This document shows positions 1 through 11,100 of a stretch of DNA of 64,000 nucleotides, piece by piece. Position 1 is the first letter of the stretch. Each line of letters opens with the position of its first letter. The notes under the pieces are model-generated. The model saw only the letters and a list, made by a program, of their open reading frames with translations. It was not told the origin of the DNA and did no database searches. This DNA comes from Hexactinellida sp. DTS-2022 (lineage: Eukaryota; Porifera; Hexactinellida). The position numbers and the translations under genes are program-made. Location: the NCBI GenBank assembly GCA_028753945.1, contig JAPNXP010000005.1, positions 1,550,001 to 1,614,000 of the forward strand, written 5' to 3'.

Positions 1-392
1 ATTACGCAGATTCTACTGTATTTAGAATTGGTGTCCTAATCTAATAAAAGACAAACACACAACAATTGTGATTTAATAAAGATAATATAGTAAACTCTGG
101 GTAATAAGTAGACGAATTAGGAAGATTAGTTAGTGATTTGTATTGTTTGTTTGAAAATCTACTAGAATGTTGACTACATATTAAGTTATTTGAATTAGTT
201 AAAGTATATATCAATAACTAGTTGGATACGTGGGCCATCAGGGAAATAATTTATACAGGACTCAAATTGAACGCTCCTAATTGCCCTAAGGTCACTAGAG
301 TATGTATTTTGTACGCCTAAAAGGTTAGTTTTGTATTACTCTATGGGGAGTTTCGGCAGTTTTCGCGCTCCTAAACGCAAACATAGCCAAAT
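1..392. other. AT-rich DNA, nothing recognised
   Basis: No coding signal, hairpin or repeat boundary that I can support. It lies just downstream of the minus-strand MULE relic and may hold that element's unrecognised end. Confidence 0.4.
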
Positions 393-1830
393 TTATACGC
401 CTCTAGGCGTATGGCGCGCTCCTGGATAAACCCCTGTGGGCCATATACTGAGTGAGGAATTTAGTATAGTAGCTTGATTGATAAATGAGAATTGATAGGC
501 TATCCCTCTTAGAAATTCTAACTTCGGACGAGATTCATAGCTATCAACTAACGTTGCTAATGCCTTTTCGCGATCAGCATTGAACTTTCCCTTGCTAGGC
601 TTTCTCCCACTGATATAAAATGCCTGTTTTACATCTACCAAATCTTGCTCTTTCTTCAAAATATCCCAAAATCTCCATATTGAAGGATGATGGCATCCCA
701 CGTGACTTGCAAAAGATCTGTGCCATGCTTCTATTGCGTTTGTTGTTCTAGGCAACCCTTGGTGAACCATAGAATGGTTACTCCACATTTCAATTGGAAA
801 TAGTGGAGGTAATACAAGAGAAGGTTCCCTAAATGTCTCCCGACGTATGTGTTTTCAAAATACATAGTCAATTCTGAGGATTCTACTGGTAGAACTGTTA
901 ATAATTGATTTAAAATTTCAGGGACATCATCAGGACTAGCAAATGAAAGTGCAGGTATCATTCTAAGCTGCAATGCAAACGAGGGCTCTTGTTGATATCG
1001 AGTTGACCAAATTCTTGAATTTTCCGCCAAAAGTTCTGTGTAAGATGAAAGAAGCAACCTTTAATTTGGGTATCAGGATACTGTAAGGAAAATTGAATTA
1101 TCGCTGCCCTTTCAAAGTCGACAATTAGATGAGAGGGCGTGGAGTCAGGACACAGTTTTTCAACTTCACTCCACATTATATTATAAATTTCTGCCGATTT
1201 GTGAGTAAGTAGAATAAATAAGCAAGGCAATAGATGACCATCTTCAAGTGGAAGCTGACCTCCTTTTAGTGCATGAATAACATACAACTGATAAAACAAG
1301 CTTGGAGCTATTTTTAATGTGCCATCTGCCATCCAAATTTTCGCTGTATTTAGAACTTCTACATTTGGTTTTGTTCCGAATATGAAGACCCAATATCCAC
1401 TGTCTGTGCCAGAGTCAAAGAGGAGAAACGGATCGCCTTTGTTAGTGAATTGTAAATCTCTGGTATTTCAAGATGCTGGACCGTTGCTGGTCCTGGAGGT
1501 ATATTTAAGTACCTTTTTCGAGCTCTACGGATCGTTTGTTTAAAGCTATCAAGCTTTGGAAGATGTGTTGCTGGTTCTTCTTCTATTTGTTTAAGCGAAG
1601 AAGTAAGGATATTATGAGTTCCTTCCTGGGTATCAGAAGCTCTCTTTTTAATATTGGCTTTGATATTGTTGCAAACGAATATAGAGTTATTTCGTTCATG
1701 GCTATGTTCATTTGTTCTAAGCACAACTTTCAGATCCATTGTGTGAATTCTGGCATTGCAAGTTATACACTGCCACTGAACAATATCTCATCTCACCCTG
1801 TGTCTTGTATATGTTATATTATCTTCTACC
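393..1830 (-). pseudogene. FLYWCH + MULE transposase, frameshifted relic
   Basis: Reads right to left as a Mutator-like element (MULE) transposase, a DDE cut-and-paste nuclease. The N-terminus (about 1830-1690) is a FLYWCH zinc finger: W-x-C-x4-C-N-A-R-x-H-T followed by H-S-H. A helical linker containing FKQTIRRARKRY follows. The core around 1330-1060 has MADGTLKIAPSLFYQLYVIH (first catalytic Asp), LIVDFERAAI (second Asp) and GCFFHLTQNFWRKIQ. The C-terminal part (about 790-460) has TTNAIEAWHRSF, which supplies the catalytic Glu. These pieces lie in different frames (breaks near 1360, 1060 and 790), and a TGA sits just upstream of the zinc finger, so the gene is dead. Terminal repeats were not found. 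The family call is strong; the outer limits are approximate. Confidence 0.85.
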
Positions 1831-2640
1831 AAACACTTCCCTCCTCTCTGTGTACTGTAGTAGTAAATTCAATTTCAGATTGATTTTGATGTGAAGATTC
1901 AGTATGATGGTACACTTGTGCTTGGTGATCCAATTCGGAAATCCAATCACTATCTACCTATTCCTGACAGAATTTGTGAACCATTTGTTGATTATTACCG
2001 CCTTGTTTCAATGGAACGTTGGTGATTTCTATTAAGACTTGCTAAGTCATCAATCGCTGCATTAGATCACAATGTATATTAGCCGCTTCTTCATTGAGAT
2101 TGAGTTGTTCCTTATATACATCAGTGGTAATGATTATATATTCATGCAACTTATCTGTAATGTGATCATCAAACCAATGATTAAATGATCCTCAATCGCG
2201 GAAAAGGCAATAAGCTCATCAAATTCAGAAATTTGAACGCTATCCCACTCTATTTTCATGACAAATAGATTCTCTCTTTGCCATTAATGGTGAGAGGCAA
2301 GGAAAATGCATCTCCCATGTTAGGAATTGAGCTGGTAAAGATACTCGAAAATTTTATTTAATAGAACGATTAATCTTGGCAGGCCTGACCAATGCACGGA
2401 AGGTTATTGATTCGATATCATTTAAGCTATCTTTGATTTGAATAAGATCATCCTCACTTGCAAGATATTCTGGTTCAATATGACAATAATTCTGGCAGAA
2501 TGTAGAATAGGCAAAGGTAGTCCGTACTACGCCCATATAATCCATTGGAAATTTTTCAAAGCAGAGGTTTAAGGATATTATCCGAAAATAAAATATATTT
2601 ATACTTATACCTCAATGTGTCAAACCATATTATGTTCAAA
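1831..2640 (-). other. possible upstream part of the MULE, unrecognised
   Basis: Short minus-strand open stretches are present, the longest being 63 codons at 2354-2545 and containing EPEYLASEDDLIQIKDSLND. They resemble no family I know. They could be a leader exon or second gene of the adjacent MULE, or chance reading frames. Confidence 0.2.
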
Positions 2641-2658
2641 GCGATAATAATCATAAAA

Positions 2659-2978
2659 ACTGGTCACGAATTGTAAGTCTCAAGCAACTATTACTTGTAG
2701 TTACGAATTGTTATTCTGGTGACGATTCTATTATTGAATATATTTATGCCCATATGAGAATACTGGTCACGAATTGTAAGTCTCAAGCAACTATTACTTG
2801 TAGTTACGAATTGTTATTCTGGTGACGATTCTATTCTTATTGAATATATTTATGCCCATATGAGAATACTGGTCACGAATTGTAAGTGCCTTGGAATATC
2901 TGGTCACGAATTGTACGTGTCACGAAATGTAAGGTCACGAATTGTACGTGTCACGAATTGTAAGGTCACGAAATGTAT
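2659..2978. repeat. tandem repeat with about 103-106 bp period, then shorter repeats
   Basis: Two near-identical units begin ACTGGTCACGAATTGTAAG at 2659 and 2762; a truncated third starts at 2868. It then breaks into short alternating motifs TGTCACGAA and GGTCACGAATTGTA up to about 2975. No coding content. Confidence 0.85.
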
Positions 2979-2984
2979 GTATTC

Positions 2985-3250
2985 CGGTCCTAAGACCAAT
3001 TTTCCATGGAATTTGGGTCCCGTAACAGCCTAATTTTCCAGACAAGCCTAATTCTTAAAAATCTTTCGTCCCAATATAGTTCAAAATCGCCTAGGCTACT
3101 ATTCTAGTAAAGACTGTAACTAATAAACACAAACCTCAGAGGGATTAATTTTCCACAGAAGGACTAAATTTCCATGAAGATTTGGGTCCCCAAGGAACAA
3201 TATTCCAAGGGGACCAAAATTTCCGCCAAAGTTCTTTTCATTCCAATACT
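2985..3250. repeat. direct repeat, copy 1 (partner at 3445-3715)
   Basis: Same order of landmarks as copy 2: GGTCCTA, TTTGGTCCC-like boxes, the block AATCGCCTAGGCTACTATTC, CCTCAGAGGGA, then GGGGACCAAAATTTCCG at the end. The copies differ at many bases and small gaps. Family unknown. Confidence 0.75.
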
Positions 3251-3390
3251 AGGATTAACCGGGTTGCCTCAATCTCAGATTTGGGGTGGCGCTGATACGA
3301 ATACGTTGTAAAGAAAGGGTGCCGACAGCACAACATGGTTGGGAACCACTGATCTATCTATCTATATATTAAAAGCGAAATTGTTGTCTG

Positions 3391-3393
<3 letters not shown>

Positions 3394-3438
<45 letters not shown>
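3394..3438. repeat. (TG)n microsatellite
   Basis: About 45 bp of uninterrupted TG dinucleotides between the two direct-repeat copies. The Cys-Val reading frame it produces is an artefact. Confidence 0.95.
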
Positions 3439-3444
3439 AAAGTT

Positions 3445-3715
3445 TCATGGAAAATGGTCCTAGGACAAGTTTCCTTGGAATTTTGGTCCCGGATTAATTT
3501 TTCGGGGCACATTTTTCCAGTGACAGGGTTATTCATGAATGTTTTGGTCCCAATATGGCGAAAATCGCCTAGGATACTATTCTAGTAAATACGGTAACTA
3601 AATAAACACAATCCTCAGAGGGACAATTTTCCCACAAAAGGACCAAATTTCCAAGAAAGTTTTGGTCCACCCGGGCCAATTTTCCATGGGGACCAAAATT
3701 TCCGTGACAGGCCTT
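3445..3715. repeat. direct repeat, copy 2
   Basis: Partner of 2985-3250, containing AATCGCCTAGGATACTATTC and a terminal GGGGACCAAAATTTCCGTGA. It starts immediately after the (TG)n tract. Confidence 0.75.
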
Positions 3716-4289
3716 TATAACGTCATAATCCCGTTATTTCGTTTAGACACCAATAGATCGTTGTCAGCGTGTAAATTTACACCTACATGCAATTTTCAGA
3801 TCTCTACACCTTATGGTCCACACAACACAGATTATGTCCTTGTATCATGGTTTTTGTCCTTACAGGGTATTATACAGAGGGGGGTGGGCGCCCCGGGATT
3901 TTCCCCTCCTAGCTTGAGTTTCCCTCCCCCCTGGAAATATGCTGCTAAGTTCTTATTTTCAGTTAAAATTAGGTGTTTTTAGCCTTTTATAAAGAGACAA
4001 ATCGACGTATTCTTCTCTAGGCTAGAATATTTTATGTTAAAAGTTGTGTATCTTCCCCACACATACCATTCAAACATTACTAGTGATAATCATTAATGAA
4101 ATTGTGCCAAAAGCTATAATTATCTTCCATTAGTTACCACAGCTTCAAATACTATGTGATTATTTTACAGCAATAGCTCTCCATTGTTAGCAAAAATACT
4201 TTGCACTATATATTGTATCTGGCTTCCAGGGCTTCGCCCCTGGACCCTACTGGGGGCTAGCAGCTCCCCCCAGACCCCCAGCTGGTGAA
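3716..4289. other. non-coding, G/C-run segments
   Basis: Holds GGGGGGTGGGCGCCCC near 3880 and a CCAGGGCTTCGCCCCTGG mini-palindrome near 4230. Nothing coding. It may be fragments of MITEs, but no target duplication was found. Confidence 0.3.
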
Positions 4290-4495
4290 GCAATTATTTA
4301 GTGGATCCGGGTACTAGAGGACTTTCCCCCCCTGAAGAAAAACCATGTATAAAACCCTGCCTTATATCCAAAAAGTGTCCTTAGATCCTCGACTTTTGTC
4401 CTCATAATAGGGGGGATATATATAGGGACTTTTTTCGGATCTAAGGACATCTTTTTGGATACATGGACACAGACACACAAGCAACAATTGTCTTT
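4290..4495. repeat. TGTCCTTA-rich interspersed repeat, copy 1
   Basis: Contains repeated phrases such as GTGTCCTTAGATC, TTTTTGGATA and ATGGACACAGACACACA. The same phrases recur at about 59620-59920 next to a CA microsatellite. Unclassified. Confidence 0.55.
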
Positions 4496-4496
4496 T

Positions 4497-5027
4497 TACT
4501 GTCCCTACTATACTATAGTATAGTGACCCAGTTATAATCTTACTGCCCTGGTTAGTTTACCTTCCGTAGATCCTCCACAGAACAGAGAACACCTGGGGTT
4601 ACGATTTCTACTACATTTTTTTGACACATTTTTGCACCTACTCAATGTTAGAAAAAGAACAATAAATAGTGCGCGAATATTCAATTTATATGCATTCGAT
4701 AGAGAATTAAATTCTACACCTTGTCACAGTGCACGAATTTTCAAATTGTACTTAGTTTGTGCAACAATTGAGTTGCAAATTCCCTATGTTTACTAACACT
4801 GCAGTTCAAAAGAAAGTGTTAATTATAATTCTATTGTTTCAACTTGCAATAATTTTATTGATTCAACTTGTTAAATCTTACTCTATTGATTCAACTTGCG
4901 ATAAATATATTGATTTAACTTATAAATTCCAGCTGGCTTCTATTTAATTGTAGTATTACTATACAATGGATTAAATTAAATTAATTTATATAAGGAATTT
5001 GTTGACTCAACACAACTCACCGTGGAT
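4497..5027 (+). repeat. truncated hairpin-family repeat unit (A/B type)
   Basis: Starts with one degenerate palindromic micro-array unit (CTATACTATAGTATAGTGAC). A shortened head follows (CCGTAGATCCTCCACAGAACA, then CACCTGGGGTTACGATTT), then body sequence shared with units at 12.6-23.4 kb. It breaks off inside the phrase CTCACCGTGGATA, where the gypsy fragment begins. Confidence 0.75.
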
Positions 5028-5352
5028 AGATAGGCAAAGGAATGGAGTAGAAAAATGGGTACACTTAAATAGATGTAAGAAATTCTTATCCATACCATAT
5101 TATCCACAGGGAAATTATCCAACACAAATAATGAATGAGGAAACTGCTCATGACTGCCCATCAACAGAACCCAATAATTCACAAGAATACTCAACAGAAG
5201 AGACCTTCGAACGATATACGTCTGAAAGCACTGATACAGAGGTCACTACGCAGGTTGCATTCTTTCCGCGTAAGTCAGAGAGACACAAAAGACCTTCTAG
5301 GAAAGTATCAGAATCGGAATGGTTAATTAACCTATCAGAAGACAGTCCTTGA
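5028..5352 (+). pseudogene. Ty3/gypsy-type pol C-terminus (fragment)
   Basis: An open frame of about 108 codons ends 25 bp before an LTR. It begins with PWIDRQRNGVEKW, like the last part of a retroelement polyprotein after the integrase. It ends with a Ser/Thr/Glu-rich stretch and a basic RKSERHKRPSRKV patch, as gypsy pol proteins often do. The 5' side is cut off abruptly inside another repeat, so protease, RT, RNase H and most of the integrase are missing. The call rests mainly on its position before a polypurine stretch and LTR. Confidence 0.6.
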
Positions 5353-5377
5353 CACAAAGCTGATAAGGTGGAGGTGA

Positions 5378-5585
5378 TGTTATGAGTTATTCACCTCCCA
5401 GTTAGTTCACCTTAGGAGTCTAGTTCTATAGACTTAGCTATAGTTAATACAGTTCACTTATATATACTACTTTAGTTTATAGTGTTAGTAATTCACCTAT
5501 CGTTTGTATTTACGTTATATTTCTCATATCCTCAATTGTGTTCTTTGTTTAATAGTCGTTATAGTTCACTAATCAGGACATAACA
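5378..5585 (+). mobile_element. solo 3' LTR, Ty3/gypsy-like
   Basis: A 208-bp segment runs from TGTTATGAG to GGACATAACA, i.e. TG...CA ends with the short inverted TGTTAT/ATAACA typical of gypsy LTRs. It is preceded by the purine tract AAGGTGGAGGTGA. No 5' LTR lies in the window, so it is the remnant of a truncated element. Confidence 0.7.
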
Positions 5586-5755
5586 GAAGAAACATCAGCA
5601 CAATAGTAGGGTCAAATCTAAGATTCCGTGACCAACCTCGGCAAGTTAAGTTTTATGCCTGATTCTGATACTTTAGGGTATATCTCGAGATTTAAGCTCC
5701 CATCCTGGTCTCGAAAATTTAGGCAAACTTTATTATAGCGACAAATTCAAAGGAC

Positions 5756-5896
5756 CAGAGGCGGCGCCAGGATTCAGACGGGGAGTTCTGGGGGTGCCAG
5801 GGAGGATTTTAGGGGGGCCACACTGTGCAACATTGTTATTCCAGGGGGTCCAGCCTAAAAAAGGGGGGGCCATGGCCCCCCCTGGCGCCGCCACTG
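5756..5896. mobile_element. hAT MITE, 141 bp, TSD CAAAGGAC
   Basis: TIRs CAGAGGCGGCGCCAGG / CCTGGCGCCGCCACTG with a perfect 8-bp duplication CAAAGGAC on both sides (5748-5755, 5897-5904). G/C-rich interior, non-coding. Confidence 0.93.
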
Positions 5897-6085
5897 CAAA
5901 GGACCTCCTGCAATCATTTTGAAAAATTAAGGCCCCATAAATTGAGATTAGAGCGTTTTTGAACAGTATACAATAAGTATACCTGCACTGATAATTTCAA
6001 CTCGATCGGAACTATACTTTTAATGTAATAACCTTTTGAAGATTCCTACGTCTTTTGTCACCATGGGAGGTTCATTCTTTAACTA

Positions 6086-6270
6086 CAGTCAACTCCGCTT
6101 AATAGTGCCACCGGTTAATCGGTATATCCGCTTAATCGGGTCAAATTTCCACAGGATTTATAGGACAGAATAACAGTTTGGCTTACAATATTTTCGGTTA
6201 ATCGGTTTCTCCGCTTAATCGGGTCAAAACTACTTGGTCCCGAGGTGGCTCTATTAAGCGGAGTTGACTG
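6086..6270. mobile_element. Tc1/pogo-type MITE, TA TSD
   Basis: TIRs CAGTCAACTCCGCTTAATAG / CTATTAAGCGGAGTTGACTG flanked by TA. The interior repeats GGTTAATCGG and CCGCTTAATCGGGTCAAA. Non-autonomous. Confidence 0.9.
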
Positions 6271-6379
6271 TATTTGTTTAAGGAATTTGAAGCATATCTT
6301 ATTCTTATCCTATATACGTACATGCAATAACCTTTTAACTTGGCTATGTAGTATGTCGCCATGTAAATCTCGGTAATAG

Positions 6380-6533
6380 ACCTAAATTTAGCACTCCCTG
6401 GATAGTTTGCAAGTACATATGACAAGTTCATCGTAGCTCCATTGTTTTCAGATTAGTTCTGATAGATGGAATAGCTGCCCCCCCTGAAAAAAAATTTGCC
6501 CCCCCCCCCACCAGTTCGAAACCTGCGCCGCGC
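6380..6533. mobile_element. right-end fragment of the 538-bp hAT family
   Basis: Shares GACAAGTTCATCGTAGCTCCATTG, GATGGAA..GCTGCCCCCC and CAGTTCGAAA with the right end of the complete element at 41808-42345. Its terminus is decayed (CGCCGCGCATG). Confidence 0.6.
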
Positions 6534-6597
6534 ATGATCAGGCATAAACTTAACTTGCCAGAGATTGGTCACGGAATCTTAAATTTTGACCCTACTA

Positions 6598-7030
6598 CAA
6601 GAAAGATCATTCAGATAGAAGTTATTATGGAAATGACAAAAAACCTGGAGTTGCTTAAAATACCGAACATTGCATTGTTGTAGTAACCATAATATTGTTT
6701 ATATGTCTGATTCGATTCTCTTAATGAATATTGCATGCCAAATATTTGTATATTTGAAATTGTTTGCATTATTATGTAAGGTATTGCAATCGTGTTGACA
6801 GGAAGTATTCACCAATCCTGATATAATTAGGAAGCGAGTCAAAAATGAATTATTTTTCAGAGGTACCAAAAACTTTAGTTCCTGTGAACACTGTGACGCA
6901 AATTAAATAAATTCTTATTAATAGAATTATTAGAGTTGACAACATATTCTATACTATGGATATGGGATAAGTATGCAAATATTTTGTTTTGAAATTTACA
7001 TGACAGGTTGTCATAGGTGAGATATATATT
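6598..7030. other. AT-rich, nothing recognised
   Basis: No coding frame, TIR or tandem repeat seen. Confidence 0.4.
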
Positions 7031-7034
7031 AGAG

Positions 7035-7540
7035 CTCTGCGCGGGTCATATGCGGGACCCGCATCTATTAGTCAATGACACGCCCCGCCCGCAAATCCGA
7101 CAATATAAACAAATGAACCCGCACCAACCCGAAACTAACACACATTAATTAATTTAACCCGCACCAACACTCGATGACCAGTATTATCGCTAGGATTATA
7201 TAATAGGGTGTAAACGCTCGGGGACAATGGGGGCACAAAAATATTTACATGCTTCAAGGAATAAAGAAGACGGCAATATCTTTTTGGCGGAAATTTGAAG
7301 ATAGAATACGAGTTTATTATTCGGGATTACGAAATAATTCACCGTACAATTCGTTCCATCGCAAGACATTGATCATTAATTTTGTTTAGGAACTATAGAG
7401 GGGTACATTGTTACAATTAGTGGACACTGCGCCCCAAATAATCCTTAGCGAGAACTCTTGCGCAAACCCGCATCATCCCGCACCAACCCGCAGTTAGAAT
7501 ATCTGACCCGCACCCAACCCGCATATATTAACCCGCCCCG
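7035..7540. repeat. CCCGC-rich interspersed repeat, possible MITE
   Basis: Both ends are rich in the phrase ACCCGCACCAACCCGC, with a loosely inverted pair (GCGCGGGTCATATGCGGG left, CCCGCATATATTAACCCGC right). No target duplication could be set. Confidence 0.4.
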
Positions 7541-7909
7541 CGGAGTGATTAAAATGAAAATTTGATATAATGAATAATTTTTGAGTTATTATGGATAAAC
7601 CGAGGTCTAAATTTGAGCAAAAATTGCTAAGTCCTCTTAAGGAATTTTGACATTTTGGGCTGATGTATGAGTTGTCACAACTTTCATCTTTCCGCTGATG
7701 TGATAATTCTTCACGTACATCGTAAACTTTTTGAGTTATTAGCATAATTGCATAAACGTGAGGTCTGCGAATCCGCTGATGAATCCGCCGCTAAGATAAC
7801 ACTCGTTAACAATCTAGTGTTTTCAAGTAGTATTCTAATTTCTGTATTGTTGGTGTTCTCAATTTACTTCTAGAGCCACCAAGGTTGTTGGAAAAGGAAA
7901 AAGGAAAAA
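7541..7909. other. AT-rich, nothing recognised
   Basis: Non-coding. It lies beyond the likely 3' end of the myosin transcript. Confidence 0.3.
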
Positions 7910-8521
7910 AAATAGTTTATTTGTAGCCCTTAGGCTAAATTGCCCTTACATAAATAGTTTTAAGAAAAAAGGAGAAATATGAGATAATAGTAAATGGCGG
8001 CTGATATGTTAGCCATGCTTCTGGTCCCCTGGAGGGTTTTCGCTGATCTTGAAAAGAGTCAACTAGCTATCTGGCCAGGTATTTTTTTCAAGTTTCGTCC
8101 CGCATTGCCCACTGTCCGTCCCAAATTGGTTTTGGACTGTGCAATCCCAACACTGTTAAATAGTGTACAATGTACATATTAACCTTATTCGTATTAACTT
8201 AAATTACAATTCCCGTTGGTAGAGGGTATTCTAGAACTTAACCAACCTAAACAAATTGGCATATGACAAGAGAGGAACTGAAGGCTTATATAAATAAAAA
8301 TGACATTTTACAATAAATAACTATAATAGTTACACACTGGAAGCAAAGTAAACTACAAGCATACAGAAGACAATTCTATAACATACAAACATGTACAAAA
8401 TTATCAATCATAAATTATGAGTATATCTATCTAAATTCCAGCTTAGCCGAATAGTGGTTCTAATGTGAGTAAATAAATTGCATTAAGTTAAACACACGTA
8501 GGACATAGCAGAGATATGTGG
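7910..8521 (-). other. putative 3' UTR of the myosin gene
   Basis: Follows the myosin stop codon on the minus strand. Minus-strand AATAAA boxes occur, one at about 7916-7921 (TTTATT on the plus strand), so a transcript end near 7.9 kb is plausible. This is inference only; no cleavage site can be proved from sequence. Confidence 0.35.
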
Positions 8522-8645
8522 CTAGTGAGAAGTAGCAGAAGCGGTGTCATCTCCATCTAAGTTCTCGTTGTCGTCCATAATTGAAGACTCGCCTCGAAAA
8601 TGAGGTCGGCCTGAATACGACTTGCCAGCAACACGGCGACTTGAA
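8522..8645 (-). CDS. MYH9/10: myosin II heavy chain, last coding exon (non-helical tailpiece)
   Basis: The acceptor TTTTTAG precedes 8645. The first base completes a Ser codon begun in the previous exon, then 40 codons run to TAG at 8522-8524. The peptide is Ser/Arg-rich at first (SSSRRVAGKSYSGRPHFRG), then acidic (IMDDNENLDGDDTASATSH). This matches the layout of non-muscle/smooth myosin tailpieces, where a short phosphorylatable segment after the coiled coil controls filament assembly. A second in-frame AG six bases downstream (after TTCAAG) could give a version two residues shorter. Striated-muscle myosins usually have a different, shorter tail, which favours the non-muscle type. Confidence 0.88.
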
Positions 8646-8891
8646 CTAAAAATGGGTTTAATTTAATTTAGCAAGGGTATTACATGTCACACACAGACCA
8701 TTATTTTCCCCTAAGTAAACAGAAAATCATGCAGATTCCGTGGTTACCAATCTACTTCATAAATCATTTTTAGTAAATACTAGACCATTAGACTATCCTG
8801 AAAAAAGGATCTCAATCCCGATTCCGATCCTAGTATCTAAGGGTGTACAATCCCTTTTAAGATACTTTGATAAACAATGAACCAATCAAAG

Positions 8892-9428
8892 CATAGGCGC
8901 CAAGTTTGGGGTTTTGGGGGGGGGGGGGGGGGCCGGCCCCCATGATTTTAATTAGGGGGGGCTGGGGGGGGGCGGCCCCCCCCATATTGTTGATCGGTCC
9001 CTCCCATATTGCTGATTGGGGGGCTGGGGGTCACTGGGAGCGACCTCCCGGACCTATCGGTGGATTTAATTTTTGTATGAAAGTGGTCCTTTTGATCGAC
9101 CAAGGCAGTGGTTCTCAACCTTTAATGCTCCGTGGCCCCCTACTGAGACCTTCAGTACCCGTGGCCCCCTAACCTTCAATAAAAAGCCTCGTGGCGAAGG
9201 GCTCGTGGCCCCCCAGGGGGGCCACGGGGCCCGGTTGAAAAACGCTGGACCAAGGGATGATAGAGGGTGAGAATCACGTTTGTTTACTCAATATACCCAG
9301 ATTTTGTTTCTGAAGAAACAAATCTGGTAATATTTAGCAAACCTCCCAGTGGGCCCCCCAGACCCCCAAGTGGCCCCCTCCAGACCCCCCCCATCTTTAA
9401 TTATAAATTCCAAAACTTGACGCCTATG
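8892..9428. mobile_element. hAT MITE, 537 bp, TSD AATCAAAG
   Basis: TIRs CATAGGCGCCAAGTTT / AAACTTGACGCCTATG with a perfect 8-bp duplication AATCAAAG (8884-8891, 9429-9436). The interior has long G and C runs. It is itself hit by the hAT at 9106-9247. Confidence 0.92.
9106..9247. mobile_element. nested hAT MITE, 142 bp, TSD GACCAAGG
   Basis: Ends CAGTGGTTCTCAACCTTTAA and CGGTTGAAAAACGCTG. A perfect GACCAAGG lies on both sides (9098-9105, 9248-9255). It sits inside the 537-bp hAT element. Confidence 0.93.
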
Positions 9429-9846
9429 AATCAAAGCAGAGATTGACAGTGTCAGTAAGCTTGTTCAATAATTTGAGAAAAAAAGCTCGTCTCAAGCGCG
9501 AAGAAAAAGGAAAACATCAGGGGGGCTCAATCAACAGAGTACTAATCCATAGGTAATTTTTAGGGCATTCCCACCCCCCCATAGCGAAGTACTTGCCGAA
9601 TTTCTTGCTTTTGGACCCCTAGACCCATTCAGTATTTGCATCAAGTGAGACTCTGAAGTTGTCACCAATGACCAGATTAGGACAGATTGATTCGAAGTTA
9701 ATTACATCTAGTTCCCAAAGTCCTCCTACGAGCAGGACTTTTTACAATTTTAATTAGTCAGCAATTCTCACCTTTAGGTGTGATAAAATGTATAAAAATT
9801 ACCCTTAGTGTAAATTCTTGATAAATTGCGGCAAAATTTCGCAATA
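9429..9846. other. intronic DNA, nothing recognised
   Basis: Non-coding AT-rich sequence with a few C runs near 9570. Confidence 0.4.
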
Positions 9847-10209
9847 CAGTACACCCTTGCTAATCCGCACCCCCGCTATTCCGAATAGGAGAAACCAAAA
9901 TATTATTCTAATAAATGTGCGAAAAATCGTAAATTGCAATGGAAGTATAAAAAATGTCTCAGGCAGGTATTTTAAGGAGTACACTAGATGTTTAGTGCGG
10001 ATTAACAAGGTTTGTACAAGTTTGGTTCGGATTATCGAGATTCTCATTTATAGATGCCCATAGAAAATGCATTACTTCACTAATCCGAACGAATTCACTA
10101 ATCGGAACAGAAGATTTTTGAATCGGAAATTTGACCCGACCCGACCGGCAGGTCAACCGGGCAATCATAGCTAGCAATAATTTATAAATAATAGAATAAG
10201 AATCTACTG
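9847..10209. mobile_element. probable pogo-type MITE, decayed
   Basis: Left end CAGTACACCCTTGCTAATCC after TA. The right end CTACTG is followed by TA. Several internal phrases resemble each other (CTAATCCGAAC, GTGCGGATTAACAAGG). TIR match is weak, so the limits are tentative. Confidence 0.45.
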
Positions 10210-10427
10210 TAGTGTCATGTCATATAATTTAGGAATAAATATTATGTGGCCATAGACCATTTAAGGAAGCCACTTTTAAGACTACTAAGCTCTCCAGGGC
10301 TATTGGAGCCAGATTCAATCAAAACAAATTATGATATTATGATATCGAATAGGTCATATAGAGATTTCGACAGGCCGGTCAAGGTTCCGACCGGTACCCG
10401 ACCCGACCCGACCAGTTCCGTCTCTGG

Positions 10428-10573
10428 CAAGGGCGTAGCCAGCTTAAGCCTGGCTAAAAATCTAATGTACAACTAGCGAGCGTAGCGAGCGACTTAAAGG
10501 GGGTCTGGGTCTGAAAATGGCTGAGCTAGGGGGGGGGGGGGCAACTGCCCCCCCCCCCCTCCCTACGCCCATG
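10428..10573. mobile_element. hAT MITE, 146 bp, TSD GTCTCTGG
   Basis: Ends CAAGGGCGTAGCCAG and CCTACGCCCATG with a perfect GTCTCTGG duplication (10420-10427, 10574-10581). The interior has long G and C runs and a GCGAGCGTAGCGAGCG repeat. Confidence 0.9.
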
Positions 10574-10939
10574 GTCTCTGGGCTCAAGTATCTACCGATT
10601 TAACAAACCACTGATGGCTTAACAAACTTCTGATGCCGTAACAACACGAAAATTAATAACAAATAATGCAACAAAAAATATAATCTACACATGGTCAAAT
10701 AATCCACAAATGGTGGATATAGTTAAGCCTCCAAAGGCAAAATTTGGTGGCTTAAAAAATATTTTTGGTGGCTAATGGCACAACCCACCTAATTTGTCGA
10801 GCACTGCTAATTAGTGATAGTCAATATGCCAATATCTTCCTTACATGTGACTTCCTATTCGACTATAATACATTTCTTATATCTAACTCTAACTGAAGTC
10901 GAGAATTTGAGATTATTACCATATATGGAAAAGGTGTGA
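10574..10939. other. intronic DNA, nothing recognised
   Basis: AT-rich, non-coding. Confidence 0.4.
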
Positions 10940-11100
10940 AAACCGCAAAACTAAATTTTACTATTTAGGCCTATTTACGCTTTATAATCAATGTTGGAAG
11001 TGTATAAACCACACATCAACCGCGAAGCGGTTGGTGTGTGGTTGTGTTCTGCCGCGAAGCGACCTAGCAAGCGAAGAGCGCTAGTAGTATAATAATAGAT
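10940..11100. repeat. interspersed repeat F, copy 1 (empty site for a pogo MITE)
   Basis: Shares TTTAGGCCTATTTACGCTTT, a strong hairpin (stem CACCAACCGC / GCGGTTGGTG, loop GAA) and CCGCGAAGCGACCTAGCAAG with 46020-46345. Copy 2 carries a pogo MITE at the spot where this copy reads AAGTGTATAAACCAC. Confidence 0.8.

Larger units (their letters stand above)
5604..6597. mobile_element. DNA transposon with about 57-bp TIRs (host of nested MITEs)
   Basis: Left end TAGTAGGGTCAAATCTAAG is mirrored by CTTAAATTTTGACCCTACTA at the right. The inverted match continues through TTCCGTGACCAA and AAGTTAAGTTTATGCCTGAT. A possible 3-bp CAA duplication flanks it. No transposase remains. A hAT MITE (5756-5896), a Tc1/pogo MITE (6086-6270) and a hAT right-end fragment sit inside. 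Confidence 0.75.

Noticed and set aside
3290..3352. hAT right end (GGTTGGGAACCACTG)
   Set aside because: No matching left end or 8-bp duplication found nearby, so not listed as an element.
3394..3585. Open frame beginning with Cys-Val repeats
   Set aside because: It is a translation of the (TG)n microsatellite and adjacent repeat.
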